A stretch of DNA of 64,000 bases from Nocardioides ganghwensis (GTDB taxonomy: Bacteria; Actinomycetota; Actinomycetes; Propionibacteriales; Nocardioidaceae). The stretch is taken from NCBI RefSeq assembly GCF_014779655.1, contig NZ_JACXYX010000005.1, forward strand, positions 62,001 to 126,000, given 5' to 3'. The notes under the pieces were generated by a model. It did no database searches. It saw only the letters and a list, made by a program, of their open reading frames with translations, and was not told where the DNA came from. The position numbers and the translations under genes were made by a program. This document shows positions 26,776-35,043 of this stretch, piece by piece (within the stretch, counting starts at the first letter, position 1; each line of letters opens with the position of its first letter).

Positions 26776-27345
26776 CTACGAGGAAGGGGGCGCCCCGACG
26801 TCGTGGACCGCGAGCAGCTGGGCGAGCGTGCGGTAGTAGCCGACGAGCACGACCAGCTCGGTCATGGCCGTGGTGCCCAGCACGGCGGCGTACGCCGCGT
26901 AGGCGTCGTCGGACAGGCGGGCGTCGCCGGTCAGCAGGTGCCGGCAGAACGCATGGGCCTCGCGCTCGTGCGGGTCGGCCGAGGTGAACGTGCCGTCCGC
27001 GAGGGCGGCCAGCTCGTCCCGGGTGAGCCCGACGGCCCGGCCGACCCGCTCGTGGGCGTAGGTCTCGAACTCGCAGCCGGTCGCGGCGGCCACGGCCAGG
27101 ATCGCGATCTCGCGCGTTCGGGCGCTGAGGCCGGTCGCGTAGCGGATCGCGCTGCCGAGCTCCTGCAGCGGGGCCCCGAGCGCCGGCTCGTGGAGCATCA
27201 CCCCGAACGGGCCGGTCAGCGAGCCGTCCTCGTGGACCAGGGGGAAGTGCTGGGGGCCGGCACCGCGCGGCCCGCCGACGATGCGCTCGCGCAGGTCGCG
27301 CTGCTCCTCGGTCAGCCCGGCGGGGGTCAGGTGGGGCAGGCGCAC
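26776..27345 (-). CDS. Carboxymuconolactone decarboxylase-family (AhpD-like) protein
   Basis: A 189-residue all-helical CMD/AhpD-fold protein (RYATGLSARTREIAILAVAAATGCEFETYAHERVGRAVG). In AhpD-type members a CxxC pair is redox-active; here only one Cys is present in the core (TGCEFE), so a thiol peroxidase role is doubtful. Function is unknown. The GTG at 27345 is chosen because TAGGGT lies exactly 7 bases upstream (plus-strand 27353-27358); a GTG at 27354 would fall inside that box. It converges on the aldehyde dehydrogenase with a 4-base gap and diverges from the small gene at 27383. Confidence 0.8.
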   Translation of the reverse strand: MRLPHLTPAGLTEEQRDLRERIVGGPRGAGPQHFPLVHEDGSLTGPFGVMLHEPALGAPLQELGSAIRYATGLSARTREIAILAVAAATGCEFETYAHERVGRAVGLTRDELAALADGTFTSADPHEREAHAFCRHLLTGDARLSDDAYAAYAAVLGTTAMTELVVLVGYYRTLAQLLAVHDVGAPPSS

Positions 27346-27382
27346 GTCGGCCACCCTAGTGCGGGTCGGGGATAGTGGACCC

Positions 27383-27772
27383 ATGCGCTTCACCGAGCAC
27401 GAGCTGACCGTCGCCGTCACCGCCGCCGCCAAGGTCGTGGCCGCCGGCAAGGTCGGGCGCCGCGCCAAGGGCGAGGCGGCGTGGGAGTCGATGAGCAAGC
27501 TCGACCGCTACCACCTGCTCGAGGCCGTCGGCAGCCAGGTGCTGCCGGTGCTCCTGGCCCTTCCCGACGTCGAGGTCCCCGCCGGCACCCGACCCACCTT
27601 CACCGACGCGCAGATCGCGGCCGCGGTGGAGCAGACCCTCGGTGAGAGCGGCGTGGGCCGGCTGCGCCAGAAGGTCGCCGTCGCCGCGCGCCTCACGCTC
27701 GTGCGGACGGCCCTCGCCCAGCTGCCCGTGCGGCAGGACCCAGACGCGCTCATCGTGCCCGACTCGCTGTGA
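27383..27772 (+). CDS. Conserved hypothetical protein
   Basis: A 129-residue soluble, largely helical protein that I do not recognise. It opens with MRFTEHELTVAVTAAAKVV and has a basic patch (KVGRRAKGEAAWE) and a second amphipathic half (RLRQKVAVAARLTLVRTALAQLP). There is no signal peptide or membrane segment. GATAGT lies 6 bases before the ATG and may be the -10 of a leaderless transcript. The sequence has actinobacterial codon usage, so it is likely a real gene. It is 48 bases upstream of the SurA-like lipoprotein, with no coupling. Confidence 0.75.
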   Translation: MRFTEHELTVAVTAAAKVVAAGKVGRRAKGEAAWESMSKLDRYHLLEAVGSQVLPVLLALPDVEVPAGTRPTFTDAQIAAAVEQTLGESGVGRLRQKVAVAARLTLVRTALAQLPVRQDPDALIVPDSL

Positions 27773-27820
27773 GGTCATCCTGAGAGCGGCGCTCAGGTTC
27801 GGTGCGTACCGTCGATCGGG

Positions 27821-28666
27821 ATGACTTCCTCGAAGACCTCCCTGATGTCCCTGACCTCCTCCGCCCGCCGCCGCACCCGTACGGCCCTGGGTGCCCTCTC
27901 GGTAGCCGCGGTCCTCACGCTCTCCGCCTGTGGCGGGGGCTCGGGCTCCGACCCGGGCGACGCCGCCGCCGACTCCTCGGCCAGCTCGTCCCCGTCCGAC
28001 AGCGGCTCGGACGGCGCCTCGGACGGTGCGGCCGCGGGCGCCCAGCCAGACCTCGACGCCATCCCCGACGTCGTGGCCGAGGTCAACGGGGAAGAGGTCA
28101 CCAAGGAGGAGTTCGTCCCGATCTACGAGGCGGCCTTCGCACAGGCCGCGTCCCAGGCGCAGATGGGCGGCGAGGCACCTGACGAGGAGCAGCTGCGCAA
28201 GCAGACCGCGGACGACCTCGTCGACACCGAGCTGCTCGCGCAGGAGGCCGAGGCGCGCGGGCTCGAGGTCAGCGACGACGACATCGACGCCGAGCTCACC
28301 ACGCTCGCCGAGCAGAACGGCATGAAGTCCGCCGACGAGCTCCTGAAGGCCGTCGAGCAGCAGGGCGTCACCGCGGAGCAGGCGCGCGACCAGGTCGGGA
28401 CCCAGGTCCTGGTCGAGCAGCTCGTCGCGGACGAGAACGGGCCGATCGAGCCGACCGACAAGGAGCTGCGCGCGCTCTACGCGCAGGCCAAGGAGCAGCA
28501 GGCGCAGGCCGGGCAGTCGGGTCAGGGTGGCGCGCAGAAGATCCCGCCGTTCGCCCAGGTGCGCGACCAGCTCGTCGAGCAGGCCACCAACCAGGAGGTC
28601 GGCAGGGTCGCGACGGCGCTCGTCGAGGACCTGCGCGCCGACGCGGACATCACCATCAACCTGTAA
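27821..28666 (+). CDS. SurA_N-domain lipoprotein (PrsA/SurA-like chaperone)
   Basis: A 281-residue exported lipoprotein. The lipobox LSAC-G at ~37-40 follows a hydrophobic signal, then a Ser/Asp/Gly-rich spacer (~41-70). Residues ~80-280 match the SurA N-terminal chaperone fold: VVAEVNGEEVTKEEFVPIYE, and the long helix EEQLRKQTADDLVDTELLAQEAEARGLEVSDDDIDAEL, with a final helix VRDQLVEQATNQEVGR. No parvulin domain is seen between the halves, so it is probably a folding chaperone outside the membrane without isomerase activity. TACCGT lies 8 bases before the ATG. Its end overlaps the convergent receiver gene by 11 bases. Confidence 0.85.
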   Translation: MTSSKTSLMSLTSSARRRTRTALGALSVAAVLTLSACGGGSGSDPGDAAADSSASSSPSDSGSDGASDGAAAGAQPDLDAIPDVVAEVNGEEVTKEEFVPIYEAAFAQAASQAQMGGEAPDEEQLRKQTADDLVDTELLAQEAEARGLEVSDDDIDAELTTLAEQNGMKSADELLKAVEQQGVTAEQARDQVGTQVLVEQLVADENGPIEPTDKELRALYAQAKEQQAQAGQSGQGGAQKIPPFAQVRDQLVEQATNQEVGRVATALVEDLRADADITINL

Positions 28667-29003
28667 GTCCCAGCAGGCTGTCCACCGCGGCCATGAACTC
28701 GCCGCGGTTGAACGGCTTGGGCAGGAAGTGCGGGTGCTCGCGACCCACGTCCAGGTCCCCCGACATGACGAGGACCTTCGTGTCGGGGGAGGCCCGGCTC
28801 AGCTCGTCGGCGACCGCGAGGCCGGTCATCCGGGGCATGTGGTGGTCGACCACGACCAGGTCGAAGTGGTCCTCCGACGCCCGCTCGAGGACCTCGGCCC
28901 CGTCGCCCGCGGTGGTGACGTCGTGCCCGGCCCGCGCCAGCACGTGGCCGATGAAGTCGCGGATGTCGGGCTCGTCGTCGGCCACGAGGCTGCGCACGCA
29001 CAT
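28656..29003 (-). CDS. Single-domain response regulator receiver
   Basis: A 115-residue CheY-like receiver with no output domain. Acidic residues in VADDEPDIRD, the phospho-acceptor Asp in LVVVDHHMPRMTG and the conserved Lys in FLPKPFNRGEF are all present. It may act as a phosphate sink or allosteric partner. It is divergent from the MASE1 sensor kinase with ~120 bases between starts, so the two are plausible partners. CACACT lies 6 bases upstream of the ATG, a variant of the leaderless pattern. Its last codons overlap the SurA-like gene. Confidence 0.88.
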   Translation of the reverse strand: MCVRSLVADDEPDIRDFIGHVLARAGHDVTTAGDGAEVLERASEDHFDLVVVDHHMPRMTGLAVADELSRASPDTKVLVMSGDLDVGREHPHFLPKPFNRGEFMAAVDSLLGLTG

Positions 29004-29125
29004 GGTCCGAGTGTGGACCCGACGGGCCTCCGCTGCCCATGCGCACGCCGAGCGTTGAGCAGATCGTGACCTCGGCCGACGCGGATCCGGCGCGCGCACG
29101 GCCCCGGAAACGTAGTCTGTGCGCC

Positions 29126-31108
29126 ATGACGACGGCCCCGACGACGGCCCTGTCGCCGGCTCGGGCTGCAGCGTTCGCACTCGCGTACGCGCTGCTGACG
29201 GTCGTCGGCCGGCTGACCGCGATCGAGGGGCAGGTCCTCAGCCTGATCTGGCCGGGCTCGGGCGTGGCTCTCCTGTGGTTGCTGGCCGAGTCGCCCCGGC
29301 ACCTGGCCCGCGTGCTGCTCCCGCTGATGGCGATCCACGGCGTGCTGGTGGTCGTGGTCGCGAACGGTGTGTCGCCGGTCGTCGGGTTCTTCGGCGCCCT
29401 GTCGGTCACCGTGCAGACGGCCGTGATCGGCGTGCTCCTGCGACGCTGGTGCCCCGAGATGCTCGGCGCCGGGGGCACCGCCAGCATCCGGTCGCCGCGC
29501 ACGCTCACGATGGCCGGCGCGGCCGCCGCCGCCGGCTGCCTCGCCGGGGCGCTGATCGGCACCGTCGGTATCTGGGTCGACGCCGCGGACGCGACCGTGA
29601 TGACGGCCGTGGCCTGGTTCGCCCGGCACGTCGTCGGTGTCCTCACCGTCGGTGCGGTCGGCCACCTCGCCTGGGAGTGGCGTACGCAGGACATCCCGCC
29701 CCGGACCCACGAGGGCCGCCGCGTCGAGCTCGCGGTGCTGTGGCTCCTGTCGGTGGCCGCCACGGTCGCCGTGTTCACCCAGCCCTACCCGGTGACCTTC
29801 CTGCTGATCGGGTTCGCCGTGTGGTCCGCGGCGCGCTTCCGGACCTTCCCCGCGGCGCTGCACTGCCTGGTCATCGGCGCGATCGCCCTCACGCTGAGCC
29901 TCACCGGGCACGGCCCGTTCGACCGGATCGAGGACCCGGTGGTCGAGGTGCTGATCTCCCAGCTCTTCGTCGTCGGCGTGCTGCTGACCGGGCTGGCGGT
30001 GGGCGCGCTGGGCGACCGCGTCGACGTGCTCTTCGCCGCCGCGACCCGCGCCCGCGAGGAGGCGGCCGAGCAGGCCGAGCTGCTCGCCGAGATGACCGAG
30101 AGCATGGGCGAGGGGCTCGTCGTGCTCGACCCGGACGGCCGGATCGAGCGCAGCAACGGCGCGAGCCGGCGCCTCGCCCACCGGGTGAGCCCGGGAGCCG
30201 ACGACGACCACGCGCTCTGCTCGCTCGTGCGGCTGCTCCTCGAGCCCGACGTGGCCAACACCGACGCCGCGCGCGCCGAGCTCGGCGTGGGCGACGTCGT
30301 GATCCCGCTGCGCAGCGGTGAGGAGATCGTGCTCGCGGTGTCCCGGGCCTCGCTGTCGCGCGGCGGCGGCCGCTCCGGCACGCTGCTCGTGCTCCGCGAG
30401 GTGACCGAGCACCGATCCGGCCTGCGCCCGCTCGCCGGCTTCGCCTCGACGGCCGCGCACGACCTGCGCGGACCCCTGTCCGCCATCCGCTCCTGGCTCT
30501 CCCTGGCCGTCGACGACCTCGAGCCCGACTCGGACGCGATGATGCCGCTGCGCCGCGCCGAGCGCTCCGCAGAGCAGATGGCCGACCTGATCGGCGACCT
30601 CCTCGAGCACGCGCTCGCGGAGTCCGGCGAGCTCCGGGCGACCGACGTACGCCTCGCCGGCCCGGACGGCGTCCTCGCCCAGACCGCCGGCCTGCTCGGA
30701 CCCGACGACGTGCTGGAGGTCGACCCCGACCTGCCCGCGGTCCACGCCGACCCGGTCGCGGTGCGCCAGCTCTTCGGCAACCTCGTCGGCAACGCGGTCA
30801 AGTACGCCACCCCGGGCGAGCCCGCGACGATCACGGTGCGGGCGCAGAGGCACGGCGCCCGGGTGGTGGTCGAGATCGAGGACCGCGGCGTCGGGGTCGA
30901 GGAGGAGGAGCGCTCGCTCATCTTCCAGCGCTTCCACCGCAGCGGGGCCGTGCGCGCGCACTTCCGCGGCACCGGTATGGGCCTCACGATCTGCCAGACG
31001 ATCGTGCACCGGCACGGCGGCACGATCGAGTGCCTGCCCCGGCCGGCCGGGAGCGGGTCGGTGTTCCGGTTCGACCTGCCCGCGGCGGAGGACCCGCAGC
31101 GGATCTGA
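29126..31108 (+). CDS. MASE1-type membrane sensor histidine kinase
   Basis: A 660-residue kinase. Residues ~10-300 are hydrophobic with about eight transmembrane helices and match a MASE1-like integral membrane sensor (SLIWPGSGVALLWLL near the N-terminus is characteristic). Then come a PAS-like domain (~315-440, MGEGLVVLDPDGRIERSNGA), the HisKA helix FASTAAHDLRGPLSAIRSWL with phospho-acceptor His (~454), and a HATPase domain (NLVGNAVKYA, EDRGVGVEEEE, GTGMGLTICQTIV). It senses an unknown membrane or diffusible signal. The start at 29126 is supported by TAGTCT 7 bases upstream. The likely partner is the divergent receiver at 28656-29003. Confidence 0.9.
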   Translation: MTTAPTTALSPARAAAFALAYALLTVVGRLTAIEGQVLSLIWPGSGVALLWLLAESPRHLARVLLPLMAIHGVLVVVVANGVSPVVGFFGALSVTVQTAVIGVLLRRWCPEMLGAGGTASIRSPRTLTMAGAAAAAGCLAGALIGTVGIWVDAADATVMTAVAWFARHVVGVLTVGAVGHLAWEWRTQDIPPRTHEGRRVELAVLWLLSVAATVAVFTQPYPVTFLLIGFAVWSAARFRTFPAALHCLVIGAIALTLSLTGHGPFDRIEDPVVEVLISQLFVVGVLLTGLAVGALGDRVDVLFAAATRAREEAAEQAELLAEMTESMGEGLVVLDPDGRIERSNGASRRLAHRVSPGADDDHALCSLVRLLLEPDVANTDAARAELGVGDVVIPLRSGEEIVLAVSRASLSRGGGRSGTLLVLREVTEHRSGLRPLAGFASTAAHDLRGPLSAIRSWLSLAVDDLEPDSDAMMPLRRAERSAEQMADLIGDLLEHALAESGELRATDVRLAGPDGVLAQTAGLLGPDDVLEVDPDLPAVHADPVAVRQLFGNLVGNAVKYATPGEPATITVRAQRHGARVVVEIEDRGVGVEEEERSLIFQRFHRSGAVRAHFRGTGMGLTICQTIVHRHGGTIECLPRPAGSGSVFRFDLPAAEDPQRI

Positions 31109-31118
31109 CCTCCCCGAG

Positions 31119-31180
31119 GGGTTTCGAGCCGCCCGTCGGCCCGGCTCGCTCCGCGTCGCCGGACCGGGGCTCCCTCAACC
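31119..31180. repeat. GGTTTCGAG...CTCAACC palindromic repeat
   Basis: Begins GGGTTTCGAGCC and ends GGCTCCCTCAACC; the ends are imperfectly complementary. This is the same general design as the repeats at 15495 and 45570, between two convergent genes. Confidence 0.55.
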
Positions 31181-31196
31181 TCTTCGCGTTGCCGTC

Positions 31197-31213
31197 CGAT
31201 CGCTGCGCGATCG
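31197..31213. terminator. Possible bidirectional terminator hairpin
   Basis: A perfect 7-base inverted repeat, CGATCGC and GCGATCG, with loop TGC, lies just past the stop of icmF between convergent genes. There is no U-tract, which is usual for G+C-rich actinobacteria. Confidence 0.4.
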
Positions 31214-31223
31214 TGCGGCAGGC

Positions 31224-34200
31224 TCAGACGTTCCTGCGGTACTGCCCGCCGACCTCGAAGAACGCCTCCGTGACCTGCTGGAGCGAGCAGACGCGGGCGG
31301 CGTCCATCAGCACGGCGAACACGTTCTCGCCGGAGACGGCGGCGTCCTTGAGCCGGGCCAGCGCCTCCTGCGCCTCGGTGGTGTGCGCTGCCTGGAAGGC
31401 GCGCACCCGTGAGAGCTGTGACTCCTTCTCGGCCTCGGTCGCACGGGCGAGCTCGATCTCCTGGGGCGCGGCGGACTCGCCGTCGGCGTCCCTGAGGAAC
31501 GTGTTGACGCCGATGATCGGCAGCGAGCCGTCGTGCTTGCGGTGCTCGTAGAGCATCGACTCGTCCTGGATCCGTCCGCGCTGGTAGCCGGTCTCCATCG
31601 CACCCAGCACGCCTCCGCGCTCGTTGATCGCGTCGAACTCCGCGAGCACGGCCGCCTCCACCAGGTCGGTGAGGTCGTCGATGACGTACGAGCCCTGGAG
31701 CGGGTTCTCGTTCATCGCCAGGCCCCACTCGCGGTTGATGATCAGCTGGATCGCCAGCGCGCGGCGTACGGACTCCTCCGTCGGGGTCGTCACCGCCTCG
31801 TCGTAGGCGTTGGTGTGGAGGCTGTTGGCGTTGTCGTAGATCGCGATCAGCGCCTGGAGCGTGGTGCGGATGTCGTTGAAGTCCATCTCCTGCGCGTGCA
31901 GCGACCGGCCGCTCGTCTGGACGTGGTACTTCAGCTTCTGCGAGCGCTCGGAGGCTCCGTACTTCTCCTTCATCGTGACCGCCCAGATGCGGCGGGCGAC
32001 GCGGCCCAGGACGCTGTACTCGGGGTCCATGCCGTTGGAGAAGAAGAACGACAGGTTCGGCGCGAAGTCGTCGATGTCCATGCCGCGCGCGAGGTAGGCC
32101 TCGACGTAGGTGAAGCCGTTGGCGAGGGTGAAGGCGAGCTGGCTGATGGGGTTCGCCCCGGCCTCGGCGATGTGGTAGCCGGAGATCGACACGGAGTAGA
32201 AGTTGCGGACCTTGTGCTCGATGAACCACTCCTGGATGTCGGCCATCATCCGCAGCGAGAACTCGGTGGAGAACAGGCAGGTGTTCTGGCCCTGGTCCTC
32301 CTTGAGGATGTCGGCCTGCACCGTGCCGCGGACGTTGGCGAGTGCGTACGCCGCGAGCTCGGCACGCTCCTCGTCGCTGGGCTCGCGCCCCTCCCGCTCG
32401 CGGAAGGCGTCGACCTGCTGGTCGATCGCGGTGTTGAGGAAGAACGCCAGCACCGTGGGCGCGGGGCCGTTGATCGTCATGCTGACGCTCGTCGTCGGGG
32501 CGACGAGGTCGAAGCCGTCGTAGAGCGCCTTCATGTCGTCGAGCGTCGCGACGCTGACGCCCGAGGTGCCGACCTTGCCGTAGACGTCGGGGCGCGGGTC
32601 GGGGTCGCGGCCGTAGAGGGTCACCGAGTCGAACGCCGTCGACAGGCGGGTGGCGTCGTTGCCCTCGGAGAGGATCTTGAAGCGGCGGTTGGTGCGCGCC
32701 GGGTCGCCCTCGCCGGCGAACATGCGTGCGGGGTCCTCGTTGTCGCGCTTGAACGGGAAGACGCCGGCGGTGAAGGGGAAGTAGCCGGGGAGGTTCTCGT
32801 TGCGCCAGAACCTCACGAGCTCGCCGTGGTCGGTGTAGCGGGGGAGGGAGACGCGCGGGATCTTGTTGCCGCTGAGCGACTCCCTGGTCAGCTTGGTGTG
32901 GATCTCCCGGTCGCGCACCACGACGACCTGCTCGTCGCCGGAGTAGGACTCCACGACGGCCGGCCAGCGCTCGATCTGGTCGGCCACCTCGTGGGGGACC
33001 GCCTTGCGCGCGGACTCGAGCAGCTCGGCCAGCCCATCGGTGGTCGAGTGCCCGGCGAGGGACGAGCCGGGTGTGTCGAGACCCAGCTGGTCGGCGACGT
33101 GCTGCACGCGCTGGAGGTTGCGCGCCGCCTCGGCCAGCTCGGCCGTACGGGCGTGGTAGCCGCGGACGGTCTCGGTGATCTCGCTGAGGTAGCGCACGCG
33201 GTCGGCGGGGACGACCTGCCGGATGCCGGAGGAGTGGCGCACGTCGACGTGCGGCAGCGTGCCCTCGCCGACCGCCAGCCCCGCAGCGGCGAGCTCGTCG
33301 CGCAGGTGCTGGTAGAGCGCGGTGACGCCGTCGTCGTTGAAGGTGGCGGCGCTCGTGCCGAAGACGGGCATGTCGTGCGGCTGCTTGCCGAAGGCCTCGC
33401 GGTTGCGGACGAGCTGGCGGCCGACGTCGCGCAGCGCGTCCTTGGCGCCGCGGCGCTCGAACTTGTTGATCGCCACCGTGTCGGCGAAGTCGAGCATGTC
33501 GATCTTCTCCAGCTGCGAGGCGGCGCCGAACTCGGGCGTCATGACGTAGAGGGAGTGGTCGACGAGCGGGACGATGCCGGCGTCGCCCTGCCCGATGCCG
33601 GGCGTCTCGATGATCACCAGGTCGTGGCCGGCGGCCTTCATCACGTCGACCACGTCGGCGAGGTGGCCGGGCACCTCATGGGCGCCGCGGGTGGCGAGCG
33701 AGCGGAAGAAGACGCGGTCGCCGTCGAGGGAGTTCGCCCGGATGCGGTCGCCGAGCAGGGCGCCGCCGCCCTTGCGCCGGGTCGGGTCGACCGCGATCAC
33801 CGCGATGCGCAGCTTGTCCTGCTGGTCGGTGCGGAAGCGGCGGACGACCTCGTCGGTGAGCGAGGACTTGCCCGACCCGCCGGTGCCGGTGATGCCGAGG
33901 ACGGGGACGACGCGGCGCGTGGCGGCGGCCCGGAGCTCGGCGAGCATCGCCTCGTCGAGCCGGCCCGCCTCTGCCCCGGTGACGGCGCGGGCGACGGCGA
34001 AGCGGTCGCCGGTCAGCACCTGCTCGACGGTCACTGCCCGATCGGCCCACAGGTCGGTGTCGCAGTCGGCGACGACCGAGTTGATCATCCCGACGAGGCC
34101 CATCTTCTGGCCGTCCTCGGGCGAGAAGATGGTCACGCCCGACTCGCGCAGGCGGGTGATCTCCGACGGGACGATGACGCCGCCCCCGCCGCCGACGACC

Positions 34201-34496
34201 TTCACGTGGTCGGCCCCGGCGGCGCGCAGCGACTCCACGAGGTACTCGAAGTACTCCACGTGCCCGCCCTGGTAGGACGACACGGCCACGCCCTGCACAT
34301 CCTCCTCCAGTGCCGCGTCGACGACCTCCTGCACGGAGCGGTTGTGGCCGAGGTGGATGACCTCGCAGCCCTGGCTCATGAAGATGCGTCGCATGATGTT
34401 GATCGACGCGTCGTGCCCGTCGAACAGCGCGGACGCGGTGACGAGGCGGATCGGGTTCTTCGGACGGTGCAGCTCAGGGCGGGGCAGGTCGGCCAT
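31224..34496 (-). CDS. icmF: Fused isobutyryl-CoA mutase IcmF
   Basis: A 1090-residue adenosylcobalamin enzyme with the IcmF three-part order. First is the B12-binding domain (~15-145), with DGHD at 26-29 where His28 should coordinate cobalt. Next is a MeaB-like G-protein chaperone (~190-400) with P-loop GITGTGGSGKSS. Last is the methylmalonyl-CoA-mutase-type TIM barrel (~540-1090, FPFTAGVFPFKR, GKVGTSGVSVATLDDMKALYDGF and SVSISGYHIAEAGANP). It interconverts isobutyryl-CoA with n-butyryl-CoA, or isovaleryl with pivalyl-CoA. TAGTAT ends 7 bases before the ATG (leaderless) and lies inside a perfect 22-bp palindrome, a probable MarR operator. The MarR gene lies directly upstream and a B12-binding-type receptor beyond it. 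Confidence 0.95.
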   Translation of the reverse strand: MADLPRPELHRPKNPIRLVTASALFDGHDASINIMRRIFMSQGCEVIHLGHNRSVQEVVDAALEEDVQGVAVSSYQGGHVEYFEYLVESLRAAGADHVKVVGGGGGVIVPSEITRLRESGVTIFSPEDGQKMGLVGMINSVVADCDTDLWADRAVTVEQVLTGDRFAVARAVTGAEAGRLDEAMLAELRAAATRRVVPVLGITGTGGSGKSSLTDEVVRRFRTDQQDKLRIAVIAVDPTRRKGGGALLGDRIRANSLDGDRVFFRSLATRGAHEVPGHLADVVDVMKAAGHDLVIIETPGIGQGDAGIVPLVDHSLYVMTPEFGAASQLEKIDMLDFADTVAINKFERRGAKDALRDVGRQLVRNREAFGKQPHDMPVFGTSAATFNDDGVTALYQHLRDELAAAGLAVGEGTLPHVDVRHSSGIRQVVPADRVRYLSEITETVRGYHARTAELAEAARNLQRVQHVADQLGLDTPGSSLAGHSTTDGLAELLESARKAVPHEVADQIERWPAVVESYSGDEQVVVVRDREIHTKLTRESLSGNKIPRVSLPRYTDHGELVRFWRNENLPGYFPFTAGVFPFKRDNEDPARMFAGEGDPARTNRRFKILSEGNDATRLSTAFDSVTLYGRDPDPRPDVYGKVGTSGVSVATLDDMKALYDGFDLVAPTTSVSMTINGPAPTVLAFFLNTAIDQQVDAFREREGREPSDEERAELAAYALANVRGTVQADILKEDQGQNTCLFSTEFSLRMMADIQEWFIEHKVRNFYSVSISGYHIAEAGANPISQLAFTLANGFTYVEAYLARGMDIDDFAPNLSFFFSNGMDPEYSVLGRVARRIWAVTMKEKYGASERSQKLKYHVQTSGRSLHAQEMDFNDIRTTLQALIAIYDNANSLHTNAYDEAVTTPTEESVRRALAIQLIINREWGLAMNENPLQGSYVIDDLTDLVEAAVLAEFDAINERGGVLGAMETGYQRGRIQDESMLYEHRKHDGSLPIIGVNTFLRDADGESAAPQEIELARATEAEKESQLSRVRAFQAAHTTEAQEALARLKDAAVSGENVFAVLMDAARVCSLQQVTEAFFEVGGQYRRNV

Positions 34497-34502
34497 GCCT
34501 TC

Positions 34503-34524
34503 GATACTAGGACATCCTAGTATC
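34503..34524. promoter_or_regulatory. Perfect 22-bp palindrome overlapping icmF promoter
   Basis: Two 10-base arms, GATACTAGGA and its exact reverse complement, separated by CA. It sits 7 bases from the icmF start codon and contains that gene's TAGTAT -10 box, between the stop of the MarR gene and icmF. MarR proteins typically bind 16-20-bp palindromes like this, so repression of icmF by the upstream MarR is a direct prediction. Confidence 0.75.
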
Positions 34525-34534
34525 TACCGGCGAG

Positions 34535-35032
34535 TCACTTGGCGGACCCGTCTCCGAGGCCCGTGCGCAGTGCGGTCAGGCGGTCGGTCAGGGCCCGTAC
34601 GTCGGGGCCGGGCAGGCCGGGGGCCTCGAAGACCTCGTCGTTGAGGGCTGCCGTCGCCTCCTCGACCGCCTCGCGGCCGGGACCGGTGAGCACCGCGCGG
34701 ACGACCCGCTTGTCCTCGTCGCTGCGCACCCGCTCGACGTACCCCTGGGCGACGAGCCGGTCGACGGCGCTGGTGACGCTGGTCGGGTGCACCTGCAGCA
34801 GGGACCCGAGCCGGGACATCGGCATCGCCGCGTCGCGGGCGAAGGACAGCAGCCGCAGCACCTCGTAGCGGGCGAAGGTGAGCCCGCGCGGCCGGAGGAC
34901 GGCGTCGATCCGCTCCATCAGCAGCTGCTGGGCGCGGACGACCGACGTCACCATCGCCATCCCGTCGGCGGCGTCGCCCCACCCGTGGGCGACCCACTGC
35001 CGGTGTGCCTCGGTGATCGGGTCGCGCGTCAT
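34535..35032 (-). CDS. MarR-family transcriptional regulator
   Basis: A 165-residue winged-helix regulator. The domain spans ~50-140: RYEVLRLLSFARDAAMPMSRLGSLLQVHPTSVTSAVDRL (HTH with recognition helix), followed by the wing RSDEDKRVVRAVLT. Flanking helices form the dimer. Many MarR proteins bind CoA thioesters or aromatic acids; with icmF directly downstream, an acyl-CoA ligand is a reasonable guess. Its probable target is the palindrome at 34503-34524. TAGCCT lies 8 bases before its ATG. The gene is 11 bases downstream of the metal-receptor gene, so the two may also be co-transcribed. Confidence 0.88.
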   Translation of the reverse strand: MTRDPITEAHRQWVAHGWGDAADGMAMVTSVVRAQQLLMERIDAVLRPRGLTFARYEVLRLLSFARDAAMPMSRLGSLLQVHPTSVTSAVDRLVAQGYVERVRSDEDKRVVRAVLTGPGREAVEEATAALNDEVFEAPGLPGPDVRALTDRLTALRTGLGDGSAK

Positions 35033-35043
35033 GGCACCGGAGG

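Noticed and set aside
31197..31213. Strong intrinsic terminator
   Set aside because: Stem is only 7 bp without a U-tract; reported as possible only.
31533..34520. 995-residue open frame antisense to icmF
   Set aside because: No motif or signal, and composition (Val/Leu/Asp/Gly/Arg) is typical of antisense high-G+C frames.
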